Below are positions 16,809 to 25,608 of a DNA stretch of 64,000 bases, in pieces. The stretch's first letter is position 1; every line of letters starts with the position of its first letter. Position numbers and translations under genes: made by a program. The notes under the pieces are model-generated. The model saw only the letters and a program-made list of their open reading frames with translations. It made no database searches and had not been told where the DNA came from. Source of the DNA: Pseudomonas reinekei (lineage in GTDB: Bacteria; Pseudomonadota; Gammaproteobacteria; Pseudomonadales; Pseudomonadaceae); NCBI RefSeq assembly GCF_001945365.1, contig NZ_MSTQ01000027.1, positions 1 through 64,000 of the forward strand, read 5' to 3'.

Positions 16809-18230
16809 TCACTTACGAAGGGCAACTTTTTGCCCCTGGGGCTCCAACGACTCCCGCTCCCGATCGAACGCCAAGTAATACTTGTTCACGCTATTAACAT
16901 AGCTGACAGGCCCCATCCCCACCTGCTCCATGGCAACGCGCTCGACCTGGAAAAACCACTGGTTCGGATTCAAGCCCCGTCGCCGCGCCTCGGCACGCAT
17001 CCCCTGAACCCGCTCCGGGCCGATGTTGTAGGCCGCCAGCACGAATGCCATGCGCTCGCGTTCGTTGAGTTTGGGGCTGGCGAAAAACTTGCGACGAATC
17101 ATCGCCAGATACTTGGCCCCGGCCTGCACATTGGCATCGAGCTCCTGAATGTTGCTGACCCCTACCCGTTGGGCCGCCGATGGCGTGATCTGCATCAGCC
17201 CCGTCGGCGCACCGCCGCCGCGGGCCGTGGGTTTCAAGCCTGACTCCTTGAACGCCAGCGCCGCCAGGTTCAGCCAGTCCATGCCTTGGGCATCGGCATG
17301 TTTTTGCAGTACCGGGCGAAGTTTCTCCAGACGCTGTCGGTCAGCCTTGGCCAGTGGATAGTGAACCTGGTAAAGGCGCCGATAGATCCGCAGGAAGGCC
17401 GCATCCTGATCCGACGGTTTTTTGTAACCGGTGAGAAAGCGATCGATGCTGGCCCGCAGCATGGATGCATCGCGACGCACAAACCAGAACTCTTCGCCCG
17501 GCTCGCTGATGAGCACCTGTCGATCGACACGCAATTTCGGCAGGATCTTGCCCCAGCGCTCGGCAATCGGTTGTTCGACGATGGTCAGGTGAAAGATCCC
17601 GCCCTGCACCATCTCCAGCACGTCTTCGACCGCCAGACTGGGGTCGACCCATTCGATGATGATCGGTGGCAGTTTGTGCAGTGCGAGCTTTTGATTGATC
17701 TGGCTGATGGCATCCCCGGCGGCACTGCCCGTCGGCAACGCCAGTGTTTTACCTGACAGCTGTTCGAGCCGGGTGTAACGACGCTCGCCTTTGATGCCTA
17801 CCAGCACCAACGGAATATTGCTGGCCACCGGTTCGCTGCTGCTGACGGCGTAACCCGGTTGCAGGTCAAGCAACTCCCCAGGCGCAACCAGATCGCCCTC
17901 CCCGCGCTGCAACGCGCCGAGCAGTTGATCCTTGGCTTTGGGAATGATCTTGAGGCTGATTTCCTGACCATCACGGGCGTAACCATTGAGGTATTGCTCG
18001 AAGGCGCGCAAGCGATGGTATTCGACACCGATGGCCTGGCCCTGGACTTCGCCGGAGCTGTTGCGGCTCTGGTTGACTAGCACCCGCAGCACTCGACTGC
18101 TGCGGATTTCCGTCAGGTCCCGGACTTTGGCGGCCGGCACGGCTTGCAGCGGGCCGGGCAAACGCGCGACCGCCGACATCGGCAGCAGCAGCGCACTACA
18201 CAGCAATAGCAAAACCGAGGGACGAATCAT
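16809..18230 (-). CDS. MltF-like membrane-bound lytic transglycosylase
   Basis: A 473-residue exported protein with an N-terminal signal sequence (residues 1-22). An SBP_bac_3-type solute-binding domain spans about 45-290. A C-terminal SLT domain (about 310-440) carries the catalytic glutamate in AFKESGL, followed by GLMQITPSAA and AAYNIGPERV. Such enzymes cleave peptidoglycan glycan strands to 1,6-anhydro products, and the binding domain senses peptides and regulates activity. Its first half diverges from classical MltF, so I call it MltF-like. It is monocistronic. Confidence 0.88.
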   Translation of the reverse strand: MIRPSVLLLLCSALLLPMSAVARLPGPLQAVPAAKVRDLTEIRSSRVLRVLVNQSRNSSGEVQGQAIGVEYHRLRAFEQYLNGYARDGQEISLKIIPKAKDQLLGALQRGEGDLVAPGELLDLQPGYAVSSSEPVASNIPLVLVGIKGERRYTRLEQLSGKTLALPTGSAAGDAISQINQKLALHKLPPIIIEWVDPSLAVEDVLEMVQGGIFHLTIVEQPIAERWGKILPKLRVDRQVLISEPGEEFWFVRRDASMLRASIDRFLTGYKKPSDQDAAFLRIYRRLYQVHYPLAKADRQRLEKLRPVLQKHADAQGMDWLNLAALAFKESGLKPTARGGGAPTGLMQITPSAAQRVGVSNIQELDANVQAGAKYLAMIRRKFFASPKLNERERMAFVLAAYNIGPERVQGMRAEARRRGLNPNQWFFQVERVAMEQVGMGPVSYVNSVNKYYLAFDRERESLEPQGQKVALRK

Positions 18231-18465
18231 CCACTCTCCGGAAAGAATGCGGGTTGATCACATGAGTGATTTCATGAAATCACGGGACAACAACAGAGCG
18301 CCTGAGCGCTGGCAAAGTGCGAAAGACTGGCACAGTGATGGCACTCTGACCACCCTGCCCACTCCCGCGGAATCAAATGACAGCTATAACTCGTTGTAGT
18401 TCTTGGTTTTTCTTATAAATCTACAGCTCTGATATGCTTTCCGGCCTTTGGTCCGAGGTAGCACC

Positions 18466-19281
18466 ATGCAACTCATCGATATCGGCGTCAACCTGACCAA
18501 CCCCAGTTTTGCCGACAAACACCAGGCTGTACTCGACCGCGCCTATGCCGCTGGCGTGTGCCAATTGGTATTGACCGGCACCAGTGTCGAAGGCAGCGAG
18601 CAGGCGCTTGAGCTGTGCGGGCAGCTGGATGAAAGCGCGCAACGGCTGTTCGCCACCGCCGGCATTCACCCCCATTCGGCCAGTGACTGGAATGCCGACA
18701 GCGCCCGACGCCTGCGCAGTCTGCTCAAAGAGCCGAATGTGGTCGCCGTGGGTGAATGCGGCCTGGATTTCAATCGCGATTTCTCACCGCGCCCACAGCA
18801 GGAAAAAGTCCTGGAAGAACATCTGGCAATGGCCGTTGAACTGCAAATGCCGGTGTTCCTGCACGAACGGGATGCCAGTCAGCGTCTTCTGGAAATCCTG
18901 CGCGACTTTCGTGATCAACTGCCCGCTGCGGTGGTGCACTGCTTCACCGGGGAAAAGTCTGCGCTGTTCAGCTACCTCGATCTGGATTTGCACATCGGCA
19001 TCACTGGCTGGATTTGCGATGAACGCCGGAGCACGCATTTGCATCCACTGGTCAAAGAGATCAAGCGCGGACGCTTGATGCTGGAGAGTGATGCCCCGTA
19101 CCTGCTGCCCCGCAGTTTGCGGCCGAAGCCAAAGAATGGCCGCAATGAGCCGGCGTATCTGACCGAGGTGTTGCGTGAGGTGGCATTGCATCGCGCAGAG
19201 ACCCAGGAAGATCTGGCGGCGCACACGACCGCGTGTGCACGGGCGTTTTACGCACTGCCCTCCCTTTCCCAGTCAGCATGA
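18466..19281 (+). CDS. tatD: TatD, metal-dependent 3'-5' exonuclease
   Basis: A 271-residue TIM-barrel hydrolase. The N-terminal IDIGVNLTNPSF, the metal-ligand segments AGIHPH, GECGLDFNRDF and VHCFTGE, the TatD-specific GITGWICDERR and the C-terminal ESDAPYLLPRSL make it orthologous to E. coli TatD rather than YcfH or YjjV. It acts as a cytoplasmic Mg-dependent DNA exonuclease in repair and DNA degradation, and is not needed for Tat export. The ATG at 18466 has a GAGG site. An upstream GTG at 18448 is less likely. Confidence 0.92.
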   Translation: MQLIDIGVNLTNPSFADKHQAVLDRAYAAGVCQLVLTGTSVEGSEQALELCGQLDESAQRLFATAGIHPHSASDWNADSARRLRSLLKEPNVVAVGECGLDFNRDFSPRPQQEKVLEEHLAMAVELQMPVFLHERDASQRLLEILRDFRDQLPAAVVHCFTGEKSALFSYLDLDLHIGITGWICDERRSTHLHPLVKEIKRGRLMLESDAPYLLPRSLRPKPKNGRNEPAYLTEVLREVALHRAETQEDLAAHTTACARAFYALPSLSQSA

Positions 19282-19295
19282 TCCCCCGTTAGAAC

Positions 19296-19373
19296 GCCTG
19301 CTCGCGATAGCGGTACACCGGTCGACGCAATATCGACTGCCACGCCGCCTTCGCGAGCAGACTCGCTTCCACA
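19296..19373. repeat. REP-like inverted pair (degenerate REPIN)
   Basis: GCCTGCTCGCGATAGCGG (19297-19314) and the opposite-facing CGCCTTCGCGAGCAG (from 19346) share the CTGCTCGCGA core of fluorescens-group REP elements. The left arm lacks the usual outer GTGGGAGC part. It lies between tatD and the chemoreceptor gene. Confidence 0.7.
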
Positions 19374-19459
19374 TTGATCCATATCAACCCCCCGTTTCTG
19401 CATAGCGGCACAATACTGGCACCTTGCCAATGCTGTTTCCGCTATCAGAGAAGACCTCC

Positions 19460-20941
19460 ATGGGTGCCTGGCTTAGCAATATCTCGCTGAAATACAAATT
19501 CTGGGCGGTGAACGCCGTCGCCTTCATCACCACGTTGCTGCTGGTGCTCTACGCCGTGCAGCTCGAACAACAGGCCCGCAACCATGCCGCGCAGCTATCG
19601 GCTCAGGCACAGGCGCGATTACTGGAGACATGGCCCACCGGGCAACCGCTGCCCCACATCGAGAATCTGCTGACGTTCAATCGCGGCCAGGCACCGTTGC
19701 TCAACGGGCAGCCGGTGCTGGAGCTGGCCGATGCCAAGGGCTGGGTCGAGATCAACGCGATGCCGTTGTTCGGTGACAACCTGTTGATTGGCGCCGAGGT
19801 GTTCACGCGCGCGGATGGCCAACAGGTCGCTGTGATGGCCCCAGGCACGAGTCTGAGCCAGGTGTTCAGCGAGCGTCTGGCCAACTATGCGGTGGCGGTG
19901 TTCGTATTGATGCTGGCCATGCTCGGTGCCTCGCAGTTGTTGATCCGCTTCCTGCTCAGTCAGCTCAATACCTTGAAGGACGTGATGCTTCACGTGGAGA
20001 AAACCGGCGACCTGTCGGCCCGCGTTCCGCTGGCCGGCAGCGACGAAGTCGGGCAGATGGCGAACGCCTTCAATGCCATGCAGGCCGGTTATCAACGGGT
20101 GGTCAACACCGTTGCCAGTACCGCACGCCAACTCGATGATGGCGCCGCACGACTGGCAACCAGCATGAGCGAAGTGCAGCACGGCATGCTGGGTCAGCAG
20201 AGTGAAACCGATCAAGCCGCCACCGCCATCAATGAAATGACCGCCACCGTCTACCACATTGCCCAACACGCCGGCGCCACCCGTGATTTGTCGCAATCGG
20301 CCGACACTTTGGCTGGCAGCGGGCAGGCGGTGGTCATGCGCGTGCAGAAGTCGATTGCCGGGTTGTCCACCGGGGTGCAGCAGACCGCCGAGATGATTCA
20401 GCGGCTGGCCGAGGACAGTCAGAAAATCAACGGCGTGGTCAATGTGATTCACAGCATTGCCGAGCAGACCAACCTTCTGGCGCTCAACGCGGCGATTGAA
20501 GCGGCCCGGGCCGGTGAAATGGGTCGCGGGTTTGCGGTGGTCGCCGATGAAGTGCGCAACCTGGCCAAGCGCGTGCAGGCGTCGACAGATGAAATCACCG
20601 TGATGGTGTCGGCCTTGCAGGCCGGGACGCGGGATGCCGTGGACTTCATGCAGGAAAGCTCGTTCAGGGCTGACGATTGCGTGCAACAGGCCCAGGAGGC
20701 TGGCGCGGCGCTGGCGCAAATCACCGGCGCCGTAGCGCAGATGCGCGAAAGCAATACGCAGATCGCCGTGGCGGCGGAACAGCAGAGTCAGGTGGCAGAG
20801 GAAATGAACCGGGCGGTGGTGAGCATCCGCGATGTGACGGAGAACACCGTGCAGCAGACGGTCAGTTCGGCGGCGACCAGTCATGAACTGGCGGCGCTGG
20901 CCGGAGAGTTGAGCAAGGCGATCGGGCAGTTGAAGCTTTGA
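19460..20941 (+). CDS. Methyl-accepting chemotaxis protein
   Basis: A 493-residue chemoreceptor. The first membrane helix is at about residues 12-35, followed by a short periplasmic sensor of roughly 110 residues, a second helix at about 145-170, a HAMP domain (about 170-225) and a signalling domain with the hairpin tip NVIHSIAEQTNLLALNAAIE. It should control the CheA/CheW pathway. The sensor is too short for a double-Cache domain, and the ligand is unknown. The ATG at 19460 starts MGAWLSN. An earlier ATG-containing frame from 19424 adds residues without support. Confidence 0.9.
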   Translation: MGAWLSNISLKYKFWAVNAVAFITTLLLVLYAVQLEQQARNHAAQLSAQAQARLLETWPTGQPLPHIENLLTFNRGQAPLLNGQPVLELADAKGWVEINAMPLFGDNLLIGAEVFTRADGQQVAVMAPGTSLSQVFSERLANYAVAVFVLMLAMLGASQLLIRFLLSQLNTLKDVMLHVEKTGDLSARVPLAGSDEVGQMANAFNAMQAGYQRVVNTVASTARQLDDGAARLATSMSEVQHGMLGQQSETDQAATAINEMTATVYHIAQHAGATRDLSQSADTLAGSGQAVVMRVQKSIAGLSTGVQQTAEMIQRLAEDSQKINGVVNVIHSIAEQTNLLALNAAIEAARAGEMGRGFAVVADEVRNLAKRVQASTDEITVMVSALQAGTRDAVDFMQESSFRADDCVQQAQEAGAALAQITGAVAQMRESNTQIAVAAEQQSQVAEEMNRAVVSIRDVTENTVQQTVSSAATSHELAALAGELSKAIGQLKL

Positions 20942-21058
20942 GGTCAAAAATCGCGGCCCATTACACCTATCGCCGCCATAGCCAACCTTGATTCGCCGCC
21001 CGACTCGGCCGTGCCTATTCTTCAATCATGTGTTCAACATGGATCGAGGATTAGCATC

Positions 21059-21424
21059 ATGGGCAAACGTCACCCCAACCTTCCCGCCTGGCAATGGCGT
21101 GCCTACCCGAACAATCACCAGCACCCGACCAATCTGGTGCTGCACCTGATTGCCGTGCCCCTGTTCATCGTGGCGTTTCTGTTGATTGTGTCCGGCGTGT
21201 TCGGCCTGAATCTGGCGAACGTTGCCATCGGCATCATCGGGGTGATCGCGGCACTCGGCTTGCAACGCCATGGTCACAGCCTGGAAAACCAGGCATCGGA
21301 ACCGTTCAGTGATCGCAAAGACGCCGTCTCGCGCTTGCTGGTCGAGCAGTTCCTGACCTTCCCGCGATTTTTCCTCAGTGGCGGCTGGTGGCGTGCCTGG
21401 CGGGAACGCCACCGTCGTCACTGA
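21059..21424 (+). CDS. Small membrane protein, possibly Mpo1/DUF962-like
   Basis: A 121-residue protein with two strong membrane helices (about residues 25-70), preceded by YPNNHQHPTNLVLHLIAVP. The pattern N-H-P-T-N-x3-H resembles the histidine-bearing start of Mpo1/DUF962 proteins (yeast Mpo1 is an iron-dependent 2-hydroxy fatty acid dioxygenase), but the match is partial. GAGGA lies upstream of the ATG. Its stop abuts the stop of the convergent thioesterase gene with no spacer. Confidence 0.7.
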   Translation: MGKRHPNLPAWQWRAYPNNHQHPTNLVLHLIAVPLFIVAFLLIVSGVFGLNLANVAIGIIGVIAALGLQRHGHSLENQASEPFSDRKDAVSRLLVEQFLTFPRFFLSGGWWRAWRERHRRH

Positions 21425-22222
21425 TCAGGCGAACACCGTCACCGTTTGCCGGCTCATGGCGATCAAGAGACCTTGCGCGTCCCACATTTTCGCGGCGGCG
21501 TGACCGTAGCCGTTGGCGGCACATTCGGTTTCGACCAGGTACTTGCACCAGTCCAGGGTGCTCAGCTCAAGCAACGGCTGCACGAACTCGATGGTCCAGG
21601 TCAGCGTGCTGCCCATGGCCGGTTTTTTCAGAAACGGCATCACGGCCGGTGGCCAGGCGTCCACCAGTGCCAGAATGTGCGATTCGGTGATCGCCTCTTC
21701 CTTCACATCCCCCCGCAAGCGCACCCAGCCACCCATCTGGCGCGATGTGCTGCCGCTGAACGGCAGCCCGCCGACGCTCCAGCGCATCGCCAGATGACGC
21801 ATGAACTCCGGGACGACGCCTGCGATGAACGGCAGCTCCTGGCAGTCGTCCCAGTGCTTCATCTCGGGCGCCGGCTCCGCCTGTACCGCCACTTCAGAGG
21901 GACGCGAGGCGCCGAAGCTGCCCTGAATCAACGTCACCACCTGCCCCTTCTGCATCGCACGCCCCAGCACCTGGCTGACAGCCTTGCCTTCGCGCAGCAC
22001 GTCGACTTCAAAACTGACAGGGACTTCCGGTTCGACCGGGCCTACGAACGTAATCGCCAGTGAGCGCACCAGCCGATCCGCCGGAACCCTCGCGCGCATG
22101 GCTTCGTATTGCAAGGCCGCCACCAGGCCTCCGAAACTGGCACGTCCCTGAGCCCAACCGGCCGGGATGGTCAGCTCCAGCGGTTGGCGGCGGACGGCGT
22201 CGAGCAGGTCGCAAAAGCGCAT
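21425..22222 (-). CDS. Acyl-CoA thioesterase, double hot-dog family
   Basis: A 265-residue protein with the layout of TesB-like thioesterases. The N-terminal hot-dog repeat contains WAQGRASFGGLVAALQYEAM, the product-release-type loop is SLAITFVGPVEP, and a C-terminal repeat has TWTIEFVQPL. Members hydrolyse medium- and long-chain acyl-CoA in the cytoplasm. The catalytic triad cannot be assigned from reading alone. The gene is convergent with the small membrane protein and has no obvious operon partner. Confidence 0.82.
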   Translation of the reverse strand: MRFCDLLDAVRRQPLELTIPAGWAQGRASFGGLVAALQYEAMRARVPADRLVRSLAITFVGPVEPEVPVSFEVDVLREGKAVSQVLGRAMQKGQVVTLIQGSFGASRPSEVAVQAEPAPEMKHWDDCQELPFIAGVVPEFMRHLAMRWSVGGLPFSGSTSRQMGGWVRLRGDVKEEAITESHILALVDAWPPAVMPFLKKPAMGSTLTWTIEFVQPLLELSTLDWCKYLVETECAANGYGHAAAKMWDAQGLLIAMSRQTVTVFA

Positions 22223-22349
22223 GAAAACCTCGCAAGCAGGAAAAAGATGCAGGGATATTAACCAGCCGTCAGAGGCTGTACAGCGCGCATTCCGGCCAAA
22301 TTGACTGACAGATGGGCCGTCGCCCCTTCAGGAGCGACCGCAGGGGAGT

Positions 22350-23117
22350 TCAGGGTTTAAAGCAGTCCGCGCTGAGCTTTTCCAGCACGCGGTCGGCGCG
22401 CTGTTCGGCCTGGGCCATGGCGGTGTGCCAGCCGGCGACGCAAGGGCGCAAATCCGCTTCCTGCTCGGCAATGGCCAGCCATTGCAGGCAATCGTGCCAG
22501 TCGCCCAACGCGCCTTGCGCCGATTTCAGTCGGGGCATGGCCGCTTTCGGCAAGCGATCCAGTTCGGGGTATGCGTCGATGCCATAGCGCACACGCTTGA
22601 TCAGCAAGCGCAGGCGATGGCGGTCGTGGGCGGGATCGTGCAGGGCGTGGTCGAGTTTTTTCCACTGCTTGCCCAGGCGCTTCTCAATGCGCTTGCCCAG
22701 CCCCTTGAGCAAACCCTGACGCTGAGAGGCCCGCAGAAAACGCGGAAACGCATCAAGGATGACCAGCAATTGCGCCAGCTCGGCACTGCTCGCCACCGCC
22801 GGATAGGCCTCGGCCATCTGCGCCAGACGCCGTTGAGCAGCTTCGGGTTGATCGTGCTGGACCAGGTACGCGGCCAACACTTCGCGATCTCGCCAGGGCG
22901 TGGTCAGGTCGCCAACGCCCGACGCCGCGGCTTCCAGCTGCTCGACGCCGGGCAAGCCGCGCAGCGGTCGCAGCAGGCTGCGCAGGCGGCGCACCGTGGT
23001 GCGCAAGTCGTGCAAGGCCTCAGGGTCAGTCCGGCCAGTCAAGCGCGCCTGACAGGCCAGTAGACGAACTTCCAGGCCCAGAACATGGGCCACCAATCGA
23101 TCAACCAATGCCGACAT
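22350..23117 (-). CDS. CHAD domain protein
   Basis: A 255-residue helical protein with the histidine and basic residues of CHAD domains: EALHDLRTTVRRLRSLLRPLR near residues 35-55 and DRHRLRLLIKRVRYGIDAYPEL near 165-186. CHAD domains bind inorganic polyphosphate and localise to polyphosphate granules. There is no attached CYTH triphosphatase domain. The GTG at 23120 is one codon earlier, but the ATG at 23117 has GGGAG at good spacing. Confidence 0.9.
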   Translation of the reverse strand: MSALVDRLVAHVLGLEVRLLACQARLTGRTDPEALHDLRTTVRRLRSLLRPLRGLPGVEQLEAAASGVGDLTTPWRDREVLAAYLVQHDQPEAAQRRLAQMAEAYPAVASSAELAQLLVILDAFPRFLRASQRQGLLKGLGKRIEKRLGKQWKKLDHALHDPAHDRHRLRLLIKRVRYGIDAYPELDRLPKAAMPRLKSAQGALGDWHDCLQWLAIAEQEADLRPCVAGWHTAMAQAEQRADRVLEKLSADCFKP

Positions 23118-23162
23118 CACTTGCTCCCTGACTCGAATGTCCCCGCGGACCTACATCATGCC

Positions 23163-23441
23163 TCAACGGCCGGCGCGTGACTCACGAATATAGAAGCGCG
23201 CTTTCTCGGCTTTCCTGGTGCAGCCTTCAAACCCTTCGAATTGTTGCTGAGTCTTGGCCGCAGTCAGCAGCGACAGTGCCTTGGAGTAACTGACGGTCCC
23301 GGCGAAACCCTCGGCCTTGGCCAGGTCCAGCTCATGCCAGGCGGCGTCGAGATTGCTGCCGCAACTGTCGCGATAGGCAGTTTTACCGGCACAACCGGCC
23401 AGTGCCAGGGCAATCAATGGCACACAAATCCAGGCTTTCAT
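23163..23441 (-). CDS. Small lipoprotein, function unknown
   Basis: A 92-residue protein with a short signal peptide and lipobox ALAGC (cysteine about residue 17), so it should be lipid-anchored and periplasmic. The mature part begins AGKTAYRDSCGSNLDAAW and contains two further cysteines (SCGSN and EGCTRK) that could form a disulfide, and a helical body. It lies 45 bp downstream of the CHAD gene on the same strand. The ATG at 23441 has GAGG upstream. Confidence 0.78.
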   Translation of the reverse strand: MKAWICVPLIALALAGCAGKTAYRDSCGSNLDAAWHELDLAKAEGFAGTVSYSKALSLLTAAKTQQQFEGFEGCTRKAEKARFYIRESRAGR

Positions 23442-23660
23442 CACACACACCTCAGAGATAGGAAAACAGTCATGCAGGTAGGACGGTCTGGCACGGGAAA
23501 AGTGCCGTCCATCGCCAGCGCAAACTATAGCTGGCGAGAATAACCATCTGCCGCCATGGAGTGTCGAAAAAACGACGCGTTCGCCGCCCCGAGCGACCTT
23601 GCCGATTGAAGCGTGCCCCCGGATGGGTGCATTGTTGAAGCATTCAAACGAGGCCGATCA

Positions 23661-24701
23661 ATGAAAAAGCGTGTCGCACTGGTGTTGGGCTCGGGTGGAG
23701 CCCGGGGTTATGCCCATATCGGCGTCATCCAGGAAATCGAACGGCGTGGCTACGACATCGCCTGCATCGCCGGGTGTTCCATGGGCGCGGTGGTCGGCGG
23801 GATCTACGCCGCCGGCAAGCTCGATGAGTATCGCGACTGGATCGAGAGCCTGGATTACCTCGATGTATTGCGTCTGGTGGATGTCAGTTTTCGCCTGGGG
23901 GCGATCCGTGGGGAAAAGGTCTTCGGGCAGATCCGCAAGATCGTCGGCGAGATCAATATCGAAGACCTGCGCATCCCCTACACGGCGGTGGCTACCGACC
24001 TGACCAACCAGCAGGAAATCTGGTTCCAGGAGGGTTGCCTGCATCAGGCCATGCGCGCCTCGGCGGCCATTCCGAGTCTGTTCACCCCGGTGATGCAGGG
24101 CAATCGCATGTTGGTGGATGGCGGCATTCTCAACCCGTTGCCGATCGTGCCGGTGGTGTCGAGCCATTGCGATTTGATCATCGCGGTCAATCTCAACTCC
24201 ACCAACCAGCGTCACTACAAGTTGCCGGTGATCGAGCGCCCCGCCGCGTTCAAGAGCCGTTTCAACAGCCTGATCAACTCTCTCGGCTCGAAAATGCCAT
24301 TCCGGCGCACTCAGGCCGAGCAGTTGCTGCGACTGGAAAAGGAAGCGTTGATGGCCGAAGCGGCCGAGATCAATCCCTGGATCGAATCTGCCGAACCCGA
24401 AGCGCAACAACCGGCAGCGGCGCCGGAGCGTGACGGCGCGCCGAAGTCGGCGACCGGATCGTTCATCATCGACAACGTCGGTCCGGCGTCTTTGCTGGAC
24501 TTGATCAACCAGAGTTTCGAGGTCATGCAGACGTCGTTGGCCCAGTACAAGATTGCCGGTTATCCGCCGGACATTCTGATCAACGTGCCGAAGCGGGTAT
24601 GCCGGTTCTTCGAGTTCTACAAAGCGCCGGAATTGATCGCGCTGGGGCGGGAAATCGCGCGGGATACGCTGGACCGGTATGAGAGTGAGCGCGATTCCTG
24701 A
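23661..24701 (+). CDS. Patatin-like phospholipase family protein (RssA-like)
   Basis: A 346-residue protein. The patatin domain (about residues 1-190) has the oxyanion motif GSGGARGYAHIGV, nucleophile elbow GCSMG and the catalytic aspartate in DGGILNPLP. The remaining 150 residues contain a low-complexity insert (PEAQQPAAAPE) and a helical tail. No signal peptide is seen, so it is a cytoplasmic serine esterase of RssA/YchK type, substrate unknown. The ATG at 23661 opens the conserved MKKRVALVLG. Upstream in-frame codons lack a binding site. Confidence 0.88.
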   Translation: MKKRVALVLGSGGARGYAHIGVIQEIERRGYDIACIAGCSMGAVVGGIYAAGKLDEYRDWIESLDYLDVLRLVDVSFRLGAIRGEKVFGQIRKIVGEINIEDLRIPYTAVATDLTNQQEIWFQEGCLHQAMRASAAIPSLFTPVMQGNRMLVDGGILNPLPIVPVVSSHCDLIIAVNLNSTNQRHYKLPVIERPAAFKSRFNSLINSLGSKMPFRRTQAEQLLRLEKEALMAEAAEINPWIESAEPEAQQPAAAPERDGAPKSATGSFIIDNVGPASLLDLINQSFEVMQTSLAQYKIAGYPPDILINVPKRVCRFFEFYKAPELIALGREIARDTLDRYESERDS

Positions 24702-24726
24702 GTTCTCGGGTGTATGTGAGGGCCCC

Positions 24727-24820
24727 ATCGCGAGCAGGCTCGCTCCCACAGGGGTCTTCAGTGTTCAAAATATTGAGTTCACCACCAATCCACTGTGGGA
24801 GCGGGCCTGCTCGCGATAGG
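24727..24820. repeat. REPIN: inverted pair of REP sequences
   Basis: ATCGCGAGCAGGCTCGCTCC (from 24727) faces its inverted partner ending CCTGCTCGCGATAGG (24792-24820). They are about 40 bp apart, between the convergent patatin and kdpE genes. Such pairs are dispersed non-autonomously by RAYT transposases, and none is in this window. Confidence 0.88.
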
Positions 24821-24841
24821 ACCGGAACAGGCGACACAAAA

Positions 24842-25540
24842 CTACAGGCTGCCCTCACTCAACAACCGATACCCAACACCTGCCTCGGTCACGATAAACC
24901 GAGGCGCGGTCGGATCATCCGCCAGCTTCTGCCGCAAATGCCCAACCACAATCCGCAAGTAATGACTGTCGTCGGTATGGGTCGGCCCCCAGATATCCTT
25001 GAGCAACTGCTGCTGGGTAATGACCCGCCCGGGATGGCGCGCCAGTTGCGCCAGCACGGCATATTCCTTGCGGGTCAGCGCTACTTCGGCGCCGTCGAGC
25101 AGCACGCGGCGATACGCCAGGTCCACCGTCAGCGGGCCGAAGGTCAGCGCCGCTTGTTGGGCTTCGCCCGCCGGTGCCTGACGCAACAGCGCACGTATCC
25201 GCGCCAGGAACTCCTGAATGCCAAAGGGCTTGGTCACGTAGTCATTGGCGCCGCCATCCAGCGCTTCGACTTTTTGCCCCTCGCTGGCACGCACCGACAG
25301 CACCAGCACGGGCACCGTCGACCACTCGCGAAACTCGCGTAAAACCTGCTGGCCGTCCATGTCCGGTAAACCAAGGTCGAGCACCAGCAGGTCCGGCTTG
25401 TTCAGCGCGGCCTGCGCCAACCCTTCGGTACCGGTGCCGGCCTCCAGCACTTTATAGCCTTGGGAAGCGAGGCTGATGCGCAGGAATTTGCGGATTTGCG
25501 GTTCGTCGTCAATGACCAGAATGGTCGCGGTCTGGCTCAT
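24842..25540 (-). CDS. kdpE: KdpE response regulator
   Basis: A 232-residue OmpR-type regulator. The receiver domain (1-120) has the acidic DDE pocket (IDDEPQ), the phosphorylated aspartate in LVLDLGLPDMDG, and the switch lysine in YVTKPFG. The C-terminal winged helix contains LTRKEYAVLAQLARHPGRV. Phosphorylated by KdpD under low potassium or osmotic stress, it activates kdpFABC. It is downstream of kdpD (68 bp gap) and is followed by a REPIN. Confidence 0.97.
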   Translation of the reverse strand: MSQTATILVIDDEPQIRKFLRISLASQGYKVLEAGTGTEGLAQAALNKPDLLVLDLGLPDMDGQQVLREFREWSTVPVLVLSVRASEGQKVEALDGGANDYVTKPFGIQEFLARIRALLRQAPAGEAQQAALTFGPLTVDLAYRRVLLDGAEVALTRKEYAVLAQLARHPGRVITQQQLLKDIWGPTHTDDSHYLRIVVGHLRQKLADDPTAPRFIVTEAGVGYRLLSEGSL

Positions 25541-25608
25541 GAGTTCACATCAACACAAAGAAGTGGCAAGAGAGTAACGCAAGCATGATCAGGCTTCACT
25601 TTCGGCTG